Of a DNA stretch of 20,300 bases, positions 1 to 5,084 are shown in pieces. Numbering within the stretch: position 1 is the stretch's first letter; each line of letters starts with the position of its first letter. This DNA is from a virus. Under the pieces are notes generated by a model. That model saw only the letters and a list, made by a program, of their open reading frames with translations, had not been told where the DNA came from and ran no database searches. Both the position numbers and the translations under genes were made by a program. The stretch covers positions 1 through 20,300 of IMG/VR virus record IMGVR_UViG_3300022074_000482. One strand, 5' to 3'.

Positions 1-144
1 CTACAGCTGGCCCAAGGTGCTAAGTCTGAGTACGTTCAGCTTGAGGCGTCCAAGGATATACTGGACAGGGCTGGCTTCAAGGCTGTGGATAGGACGATGC
101 ATCTACATGCTGGTGAGATCTCGGTGAGTATCGACTTGACCTGA
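1..144 (+). CDS. Terminase small subunit, C-terminal end (partial, probable)
   Basis: The reading frame is open from the left edge and stops at TGA 142-144, leaving 47 residues. The segment YVQLEASKDILDRAGFKAVD, followed by a short beta-like end ISVSIDL, matches the C-terminal pattern I know from many phage terminase small subunits, where a helix ending in LLDRAG precedes a short strand. Such proteins recognise phage DNA and start packaging with the large subunit. The large subunit lies about 3.2 kb downstream on the same strand, which fits functionally but is farther than usual. The N-terminal DNA-binding part lies outside the window, so the call rests on a short match. A different helix-rich protein remains possible. 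Confidence 0.55.
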   Translation, partial: LQLAQGAKSEYVQLEASKDILDRAGFKAVDRTMHLHAGEISVSIDLT

Positions 145-189
145 GAGTGCAGACAAAGTCTGTGCGATCTGTGCAGTTGTACCATGTCA

Positions 190-202
190 GGGGGGTGGGG
201 GG
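190..202 (+). other. G6-T-G6 tract
   Basis: Two runs of six G separated by one T are followed by five A. A C5 run lies at 233-237, so T-G5 (196-201) could pair with C5-A (233-238). The tract lies in the gap between the terminase-like end and the small membrane protein. Its role is unknown: it could be a G-quadruplex, a hairpin arm or chance. Confidence 0.4.
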
Positions 203-266
203 AAAAACCACGGCGAGTATACTGCAACAGGTCCCCCACAAGCATTATTGACTTCAAAGGCTCGCA

Positions 267-280
267 CTGCAATAATGCAG
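267..280 (+). repeat. Palindrome CTGCA-ATAA-TGCAG
   Basis: A 5-base perfect inverted repeat with a 4-base loop ends one base before the ATG at 282. The same stems with other loops occur at 4839-4852 and 8155-8168, and a 4-bp version (TGCA-TTAG-TGCA) lies within 18494-18507. Here it overlaps the place where a ribosome binding site would be expected, and no TGTGCGT box stands at the usual distance. Confidence 0.45.
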
Positions 281-281
281 C

Positions 282-455
282 ATGACTGAGTTTATCAACT
301 ATTGGTTCTTGTGGTGTGTAGACGCTATCCTCTGGATGGAAGCGGTATCTGGCATATCTTATGAAGCTTGGAATCTAATACTGTTTGTGTTGCTTCAACC
401 GCTTCTCATCATGGTTTTTTTCAGTCTATGGGTTCATGCAAGATTTGTGCGTTGA
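282..455 (+). CDS. Small membrane protein, 57 residues
   Basis: The ORF runs from ATG 282 to TGA 453-455. The protein is rich in Trp, Phe, Leu and Ile. It has a hydrophobic N-terminal part (about residues 5-19), a short polar stretch with EAVSGISYEAW, and a clear membrane segment at about residues 30-52, ending in HARFVR. It therefore probably sits in the host inner membrane with a short basic tail. Its size and topology would suit a holin or another small phage membrane protein, but no endolysin is seen nearby and I cannot assign a family. There is no clear Shine-Dalgarno sequence, because a palindrome occupies that position. Later in-frame starts would destroy the first hydrophobic segment, so I keep ATG 282. 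Confidence 0.6.
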   Translation: MTEFINYWFLWCVDAILWMEAVSGISYEAWNLILFVLLQPLLIMVFFSLWVHARFVR

Positions 456-468
456 TGCATAATTAGAA
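446..468 (+). promoter_or_regulatory. Recurrent element, copy 1: TGTGCGT box plus TGCATAA
   Basis: TGTGCGT at 446-452 starts 42 bases before the ATG at 488, and TGCATAATTAG follows at 456-466. The same box lies 42 bases before the start at 4870 and 41 bases before the start at 18522. The box overlaps the last codons of the membrane-protein gene. TGCATAAT resembles an extended -10 hexamer, so a promoter is the leading guess. No palindrome is formed in this copy. Confidence 0.45.
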
Positions 469-487
469 TGCCGGTGATATTGCTGGC

Positions 488-1366
488 ATGCGTGATTACC
501 AAAAAGTCTTTCTAAAAGCTGCATTCAATTCAATGCTTCCTGAGTTTATGGATCAGGACCGGCTTACGGCAGATAACATATCGCCGGAGTTACTTGCTGT
601 GCTTCGCAAGATTGGCGATCACTATTATAAAGATGAAGCAACCACACAGTCCCATATTGATCGATACCAGAAGCAAGGCAGCACAGGCAGGGTTCGTAAG
701 CTGCGTGCTGGATCGATTGACTATGGGCTGGTCAATGATTTTTTTGGTACTGGTGGGTTCTTCAAGGATTTTGAAGATCAGGGCTTTGCCACAGATCTGA
801 AAATGATGCTTGGCACGTTTTCAATAAAGCGTGAGGGCAACGGTTATCGTGTCACTGACAAGTATGACTTCTCAAGCAATCCCGCTTTTGTACGCGAGTA
901 CATCGATGAGATTGGTGATGTGATGCTGGACAATGGCAATAACGTCGATGTTGTGACCCAGTTCAAAGCTGCTATGCGTAAATCAAACAAAGAGCGTTCT
1001 AGGGGCATGAACCTAACAGGTCAGGCTTATCCGTTCCTGCGTATTCTTGGCAATCAGTTTGCGCCAGACACAATGTCTCCTGAGGACAGTGGGTCTATGT
1101 ATGTGGATATCTTTGTACCTGATGAGGACAAGGTTGATGATCTCACCCCTTCTCCACGTCCTGTCTTCTTTGAGGATGATGAGATAACGCCTGTATTCCC
1201 TGCCTCTCCAATGGATAGTGAGCGCAAGGGTTTACTAGATAGCGCAATGGACGCTTTGTTCCCTGCTGCCAAAGCCGATGAGCCGCAAGGCATGACACTT
1301 CCTACTCCCAAGCCTGAAAAGCCAATGGATATGCGTAGGGGAAGGAACATGGCCCGTGGCACCTAA
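488..1366 (+). CDS. Unrecognised phage protein, 292 residues
   Basis: The frame runs from ATG 488 to TAA 1364-1366. A possible ribosome binding site GGTGA lies at 473-477. Residues 1-190 look globular and include a stretch GTFSIKREGNGYRVTDKYDF (about 109-128) that resembles paired beta strands. From about residue 205 the chain becomes proline- and acid-rich (DDLTPSPRPVFFEDDEITP), then turns basic at the end with MDMRRGRNMARGT, which suggests a flexible tail. I do not recognise the family with confidence. Its place between a terminase-like end and the small-ORF island, in a structural cluster, suggests a late or packaging-associated role. The next gene starts inside its last codons at a GTG, so the two are probably translated together. 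Confidence 0.8.
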   Translation: MRDYQKVFLKAAFNSMLPEFMDQDRLTADNISPELLAVLRKIGDHYYKDEATTQSHIDRYQKQGSTGRVRKLRAGSIDYGLVNDFFGTGGFFKDFEDQGFATDLKMMLGTFSIKREGNGYRVTDKYDFSSNPAFVREYIDEIGDVMLDNGNNVDVVTQFKAAMRKSNKERSRGMNLTGQAYPFLRILGNQFAPDTMSPEDSGSMYVDIFVPDEDKVDDLTPSPRPVFFEDDEITPVFPASPMDSERKGLLDSAMDALFPAAKADEPQGMTLPTPKPEKPMDMRRGRNMARGT

Positions 1367-1664
1367 AACTCCGGCATGGACTCGTAAAGCAGGCAAGAAC
1401 CCCAAGGGCGGGCTGAATGCCAAGGGACGTGCTTCTTATAAGGGTGGCAAACTCAAGGCTCCTGTTAAGTCAGGAGACAACCCGCGCCGTGCCAGCTTCC
1501 TTGCTCGTATGGGAGGCATGCCGGGGCCAGAACGTGATTCCAAAGGCAGACCCACTCGCTTGTTGCTTTCGCTTCGGGCATGGGGTGCCTCGTCCAAGGC
1601 TGATGCCAAGAAGAAGGCAGCTGCCATATCTGCACGCAACAAAGCCAAGAAAGGTAAAGCGTAA
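1356..1664 (+). CDS. Small basic phage protein, DUF6321-like
   Basis: This 102-residue ORF begins at GTG 1356, inside the end of the previous gene. GGAAGG at 1340-1345 gives a fair ribosome binding site. The conserved core reads GKNPKGGLNAKGRASYKGG, then KAPVKSGDNPRRASFLARMG, MPGPERDSKGRPTRLLLSLR and AWGASS. I recognise this as the pattern of the small viral family I believe is DUF6321, found in phages and some algal viruses. The C-terminus is an Ala/Lys-rich helix. The strong positive charge suggests nucleic-acid contact, but no function is established. The stop TAA overlaps the ATG of the next ORF (TAATG). Confidence 0.82.
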   Translation: MAPKTPAWTRKAGKNPKGGLNAKGRASYKGGKLKAPVKSGDNPRRASFLARMGGMPGPERDSKGRPTRLLLSLRAWGASSKADAKKKAAAISARNKAKKGKA

Positions 1665-1774
1665 TGTATCACAGTAAAAAATCAGCACCGAAAAGTGGCG
1701 GTCTTACAAAGAAACAGAAGACATTGCCAAAGACCCTTCAATCAAAAATCATGAAGTCAAAAAAGAAAAAGTAA
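1664..1774 (+). CDS. Very small lysine-rich protein, 36 residues
   Basis: The ORF runs from ATG 1664 to TAA 1772-1774 and shares TAATG junctions with both neighbours. The product starts MYHSKKSAPKSGGLTKKQKT and ends MKSKKKK. About a third of its residues are lysine and it carries no acidic residue. I do not recognise a family, but lysine-rich peptides of this size are common next to packaging genes in marine phages. The exact overlap at both ends is the main argument that it is translated. It could be a DNA-condensing or minor head peptide. That is inference. Confidence 0.6.
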   Translation: MYHSKKSAPKSGGLTKKQKTLPKTLQSKIMKSKKKK

Positions 1775-2340
1775 TGTGTGTAGGCGCTCCCTCTGCTTCG
1801 CAGGAACAAGAAACCCGTTATACGCAAGCTACTATCTACGGCTCTGCCCAAGGTATGAATGACCCTATGGTCAGACGTAACAATGCTGCTATTGCAAATA
1901 TACAATCTCGTATAGATGCAAATGAAGAACGCATGGCAGCAATGAATCCTCTGATGCCGGGAAATGCAGCTGTCAGTGGTTTGTATGCTGCATCTAACTT
2001 CTTCAATGCCAGAATCATAGATGGGCTGCAAAGAGGCGGCACACCTGTAATGGATAGTAGCGGTAATGTTACTGGATCAAGAGATGCCAATAACAGACTG
2101 ACTGGTCGTGATCTAGCTGTTGAAGCCACTGAAGCCAAAAGGCAGCAACAGCAACAACAAGATGATCAAGATGAGAGAAGCCGTGCAGAAGAACGTGCAG
2201 CTGCTCAACCACAACCTCCAGCTGCGTCAGCAACAGCGCCGCCAGTGCCGAACACAAATAGGCGCCCAATCATTTATGAAGATCAGGCAATGAGTGGTGC
2301 CAGTAGTCGCGGCCCCGGCAGACGGAGTTTATTAGGATGA
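1774..2340 (+). CDS. Met-Cys phage protein with Gln/Pro-rich tail, 188 residues
   Basis: The frame runs from ATG 1774 to TGA 2338-2340 and overlaps both neighbours. It opens with MCVGAPSASQEQE, continues with a predicted helical segment (MVRRNNAAIANIQSRIDANE, about residues 32-51), and from about residue 110 turns low-complexity: EATEAKRQQQQQQDDQDE, then Pro/Ala-rich PQPPAASATAPPVP. It ends RGPGRRSLLG. The Met-Cys opening and the RSLL ending recur in the 70-residue protein at 4870, so the two may share a role or ancestry. Met-Cys proteins beside the portal or terminase genes are common in phages and are usually uncharacterised. I cannot assign a function. Confidence 0.75.
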   Translation: MCVGAPSASQEQETRYTQATIYGSAQGMNDPMVRRNNAAIANIQSRIDANEERMAAMNPLMPGNAAVSGLYAASNFFNARIIDGLQRGGTPVMDSSGNVTGSRDANNRLTGRDLAVEATEAKRQQQQQQDDQDERSRAEERAAAQPQPPAASATAPPVPNTNRRPIIYEDQAMSGASSRGPGRRSLLG

Positions 2341-2516
2341 GTAAAACCAAAAGCCGTGTGAATGAGGCTGGCAACTATACCAAGCCAACCATGCGTAAAA
2401 ATTTGTTCAACCGTATAAAGGCTGGCGGCAAGGGCGGTGCTCCGGGTCAATGGTCGGCAAGAAAAGCGCAAATGCTGGCTTTGCAATATAAGAAGGCTGG
2501 GGGCGGCTATCGATGA
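2337..2516 (+). CDS. Small conserved phage protein, 59 residues (AGNYTKP...GQWSARKAQ type)
   Basis: The ORF starts at ATG 2337 inside the previous stop (ATGA) and ends at TGA 2514-2516. Its core includes NEAGNYTKPTMRKNLFNRIK, AGGKGGAPGQWSARKAQML and a final KKAGGGYR. I recognise this pattern as a recurrent small ORF of marine phages, sometimes labelled structural or virion-associated, with no proven role. It is strongly basic and glycine-rich, which suits DNA or capsid contact. It is translationally coupled on both sides by ATGA overlaps. Confidence 0.75.
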   Translation: MSKTKSRVNEAGNYTKPTMRKNLFNRIKAGGKGGAPGQWSARKAQMLALQYKKAGGGYR

Positions 2517-2662
2517 AGCTGAGCGAAAGACAACAGAAGACTTTGTTAAAGCATGCAAAGCATCACTCATCAAAGCACATGAAACTCATGAGAAGCCTGA
2601 TGTCCAAAGGACAATCATTCACTAAGGCGCATAAGGCTGCTCAAAAGAAAGTCGGCACCTAA
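2513..2662 (+). CDS. Small His/Lys-rich helical phage protein, 49 residues
   Basis: The ORF runs from ATG 2513 to TAA 2660-2662. It overlaps the previous gene by ATGA and the next by TAATG. The product begins MKLSERQQKTLLKHAKHHSS and continues KHMKLMRSLMSKGQSFTKAH, ending KKVGT. It reads as two amphipathic basic helices with four histidines near the middle. I recognise near-identical small ORFs in other marine phages next to terminase genes, always without assigned function. The positive charge suggests nucleic-acid binding, but this is unproven. Confidence 0.75.
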   Translation: MKLSERQQKTLLKHAKHHSSKHMKLMRSLMSKGQSFTKAHKAAQKKVGT

Positions 2663-2913
2663 TGTCGCGCTCCAAGTCACAACGCTCATTAATGAACTGG
2701 ACCAAGCAGAAATGGCGCACAAAGTCTGGCAAGCCATCAACGCAAGGCTCCAAAGCAACGGGTGAGCGTTACCTACCAGAAGCAGCAATCAAGAATATGT
2801 CTGCGTCTGAGTATGCAGCAAGCACACGCAAGAAGCGCAAGGACAGGGCTGCTGGCAAGCAGTTCTCAAAGCAGCCAAAGAATATTGCCAAGAAAACCGC
2901 GAGGTACAGATAA
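2662..2913 (+). CDS. Small basic protein, DUF5872-like
   Basis: This 83-residue ORF runs from ATG 2662 to TAA 2911-2913. Its conserved features are LMNWTKQKWRTKSGKPS, GERYLPEAAIKNMSASEYAA, STRKKRKDRAAGKQF and SKQPKNIAKKTARYR. This W-x-x-x-K-W, SGKPS, RYLP and GKQF-x-x-QP order matches the small family I believe is DUF5872, found in viruses and some bacteria. It is highly basic. Its function is unknown, and the charge suggests DNA or RNA contact. It sits in the coupled island before the large terminase, with TAATG junctions on both sides. Confidence 0.82.
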   Translation: MSRSKSQRSLMNWTKQKWRTKSGKPSTQGSKATGERYLPEAAIKNMSASEYAASTRKKRKDRAAGKQFSKQPKNIAKKTARYR

Positions 2914-3122
2914 TGAAAACTAAGCCTAAGGCCCCAACCAAAAAAACATTACTTAAACAAACCGGCTCTTCTAACACATATGAAAGCCGCAAGCCATCAA
3001 GAGACACTGGGCTTAATGCAGAAGAGACTGACTATTTAAATCGTATGATTAAAAAGTTTGGTGATCTTGACGAAGCTCTTGACGCTCTGAAAGCTAAATA
3101 CGGTCATACTGGTCGTTTTTAA
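2913..3122 (+). CDS. Small phage protein, 69 residues
   Basis: The ORF runs from ATG 2913 to TAA 3120-3122 and starts inside the previous stop (TAATG). The N-terminal half is basic and probably disordered (MKTKPKAPTKKTLLKQTGSS). The C-terminal half forms a likely helical hairpin (AEETDYLNRMIKKFGDLDEA, then LDALKAKYGHTGRF). The family is not recognised. The split between a basic tail and a compact helical part would suit a small adaptor. One base separates it from the next start. Confidence 0.7.
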   Translation: MKTKPKAPTKKTLLKQTGSSNTYESRKPSRDTGLNAEETDYLNRMIKKFGDLDEALDALKAKYGHTGRF

Positions 3123-3123
3123 G

Positions 3124-3321
3124 ATGAGTACATTCCTTCATACATTAAAGCCGGAAGAGCGCCGCATCCTGCGTAAGGTGGTCAAAAAAGTACATTTCAA
3201 ATATCACCCGCGAGAGTTCTGCACTGACTTTGAAGCAGACAAGATGATTGCTGCCATTGGCCCAGAGACTGCTGCAAACCTTGTTCGTATCGGTAAGGAC
3301 TACCGTATAGATGAAATTTAA
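3124..3321 (+). CDS. Small phage protein upstream of the large terminase, 65 residues
   Basis: The ORF runs from ATG 3124 to TAA 3319-3321, and its end overlaps the start of the large terminase gene by 11 bases. The product opens MSTFLHTLKPEERRILRKVV, then has KVHFKYHPREFCTDFEADKM and IAAIGPETAANLVRIGKDYR. I recall similar short helical proteins directly upstream of terminase genes in marine phages, none with a known role. Consistent adjacency to the packaging motor makes an accessory packaging role plausible. It is less basic than most proteins of the preceding island. Confidence 0.72.
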   Translation: MSTFLHTLKPEERRILRKVVKKVHFKYHPREFCTDFEADKMIAAIGPETAANLVRIGKDYRIDEI

Positions 3322-4825
3322 GTACAAGCCTGATGGTGAAGTGCTGAAGTCATTCATGAAGAATGACACTTTCTTTCGGGGCATCCGCGGACCTGTAGGC
3401 TCCGGCAAATCTGTTGGGTGCTGTGTTGAAGTCTTCCGGCGTGCTTTGGAACAGAAGCCTAACGCAGAAGGCAAACGCAAAAGCAGATGGGCAATCATCA
3501 GGAACACCAACCCGCAGCTGCGTACCACTACAATCAAGACATGGCTTGACTGGTTCCCCGAAGATCAGTGGGGCAAGTTTACATGGTCTGTTCCCTACAC
3601 CCACAACATCAAAGCTGGTGACATCGAACTGGAGGTTATCTTCCTTGCGCTCGACAGGCCGGAAGATGTGAAGAAGCTGTTGTCACTGGAACTGACCGGC
3701 ATCTGGATTAATGAGGCCCGCGAAATTCCAAAGTCTATCATCGATGCTTGCACCATGCGTGTTGGCCGCTTTCCATCAATGCGTGAGGGCGGTCCCAGCT
3801 GGTCAGGTTTGATTGCAGATACAAATGCACCAGAGGAGGATCATTGGTGGCCTATCATGGCGGGCGAGGTTCCTGTTCCAGATCATATCCCAATGGAAGA
3901 AGCCAAGCTTCTTGTCAAACCAGACAATTGGGCATTCTTCTCACAACCCCCCGGCATGTCAGAAAAGCGAGACAGCGAGGGCGAACTCGACAGCTACGAG
4001 CCGAACAAGGAAGCAGAGAATGCACGGCACATGCTTCCCAGCTATTATCCAAATCTGATACAGGGCAAGTCTAAGTCATGGATCGATGTCTATGTGCTGA
4101 ACAAGCTTGGCTCTATCCAAGAAGGCAAGCCGGTTTATAATATGTTTGTCAGCGATACACACATAGCTAATGAAGAAATACCTGTTGCTGATTCGCTGCC
4201 AGTTATTGTGGGCTTGGACTTTGGCCTGACCCCAGCTGCTGTATTCGGGCAAAAGGTGCGTGGGCGTTGGCTTATCCTGCAAGAAATCGTTGCCTTTGAT
4301 ATGGGCATTGTTCGCTTTAGTGAACTCTTGAGATCTGAGATTGCTACTCGTTATGGCAACTGTGAGATCAATATCTTTGGTGATCCATCAGGTGATTTCC
4401 GCGCACAGACAGATGAATCCACACCCTTCCAAATCTTGCGCGGGGCTGGGCTTGTTGCCCGCCCTGCCCCGTCAAATGATGTTGCGTTGCGCTTAGAGGC
4501 TGTATCTACACCGCTTAATCGAATGGTCGAGGGCCAACCTGGCTTTTTAATTGATCCCCGCTGTAAGGAACTCATCAAAGGTTTTGAAGGCGGCTACAGT
4601 TACAGGCGCATACAGATATCTGGTGAGCGATATGATGACCGTCCAGACAAAAACCGCTTCTCTCATATCCATGATGCACTTCAATATCTGATGCTTGGAG
4701 CCGGTGAAGGGCGCAGGGTTCTCAACCACAATGCCAATGCAAGAGCATTCCAAGGGCGCAAAGAGTATGATGTCTTTGCCCGTTCTGCAAAGAAACGCAG
4801 ACAAGGCTTGTGGGCGCGTATGTAA
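3311..4825 (+). CDS. Terminase large subunit
   Basis: This is the DNA-packaging motor, 504 residues, with an N-terminal ATPase and a C-terminal nuclease. Residues 27-34 (GPVGSGKS) form the Walker A loop. Residues 131-135 (IWINE) form Walker B, with E135 as the likely catalytic carboxylate. The RNase H-like nuclease part shows D303 in VGLDFGLTP, D358 in IFGDPSGD and D455 in SHIHDALQY, the expected three acidic positions. The length is typical for a complete protein. The start at 3311 overlaps the preceding small ORF, so translation is probably coupled. The downstream genes encode the portal and head proteins it works with. Confidence 0.95.
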   Translation: MKFKYKPDGEVLKSFMKNDTFFRGIRGPVGSGKSVGCCVEVFRRALEQKPNAEGKRKSRWAIIRNTNPQLRTTTIKTWLDWFPEDQWGKFTWSVPYTHNIKAGDIELEVIFLALDRPEDVKKLLSLELTGIWINEAREIPKSIIDACTMRVGRFPSMREGGPSWSGLIADTNAPEEDHWWPIMAGEVPVPDHIPMEEAKLLVKPDNWAFFSQPPGMSEKRDSEGELDSYEPNKEAENARHMLPSYYPNLIQGKSKSWIDVYVLNKLGSIQEGKPVYNMFVSDTHIANEEIPVADSLPVIVGLDFGLTPAAVFGQKVRGRWLILQEIVAFDMGIVRFSELLRSEIATRYGNCEINIFGDPSGDFRAQTDESTPFQILRGAGLVARPAPSNDVALRLEAVSTPLNRMVEGQPGFLIDPRCKELIKGFEGGYSYRRIQISGERYDDRPDKNRFSHIHDALQYLMLGAGEGRRVLNHNANARAFQGRKEYDVFARSAKKRRQGLWARM

Positions 4826-4827
4826 TT

Positions 4828-4852
4828 TGTGCGTTGTCCTGCATTACTGCAG
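4828..4852 (+). promoter_or_regulatory. Recurrent element, copy 2: TGTGCGT box plus CTGCATTACTGCAG palindrome
   Basis: TGTGCGT at 4828-4834 starts 42 bases before ATG 4870. CTGCA-TTAC-TGCAG at 4839-4852 is a 5-base inverted repeat. AAGAGG at 4859-4864 follows as ribosome binding site. This is the clearest copy of the element, in a 44-base gap after the terminase stop. A start of transcription just past the palindrome would leave a short leader carrying the ribosome binding site. Confidence 0.5.
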
Positions 4853-4869
4853 CGTTGTAAGAGGAAATC

Positions 4870-5082
4870 ATGTGCCTAGCCAGACCACAAATGCCACGAC
4901 CTGACCCTGCTATCGAAGCAGAACGGCAGGAACGTATGCGTGCAGAAACAGAACAGAAGAAAGCAGACAGAGATAAGCGCGTCGATGATATGTCTGCCAA
5001 ACGAAGAACAGGTACAGGCATGCGCTCATTGCTTACTGGATCTAGTGGCGGCATTGGCTTTTATAATCCTTATAGGGACTAG
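4870..5082 (+). CDS. Small Met-Cys protein between terminase and portal, 70 residues
   Basis: The ORF runs from ATG 4870, with AAGAGG five bases upstream, to TAG 5080-5082. It begins MCLARPQMPRPDPAIEAERQ, has a highly charged central helix (RMRAETEQKKADRDKR), and ends MRSLLTGSSGGIGFYNPYRD. The Met-Cys opening with a proline-rich start and an RSLLTG-type end is a pattern I know from small phage proteins beside portal genes. Their role is not established, and a head or packaging accessory is a guess. The 188-residue protein at 1774 shares both ends. The portal gene starts three bases after its stop codon. Confidence 0.82.
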   Translation: MCLARPQMPRPDPAIEAERQERMRAETEQKKADRDKRVDDMSAKRRTGTGMRSLLTGSSGGIGFYNPYRD

Positions 5083-5084
5083 CA

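Noticed and set aside
184-285. A 33-codon frame from ATG 184 whose TGA overlaps ATG 282.
   Set aside because: The ATGA overlap is tempting, but there is no ribosome site, it is read through the G tract, and the composition is not protein-like.
1054-1362. Reverse-strand frame of 102 codons opposite the 292-residue gene.
   Set aside because: It overlaps a well-supported + strand gene entirely and has no recognisable product.
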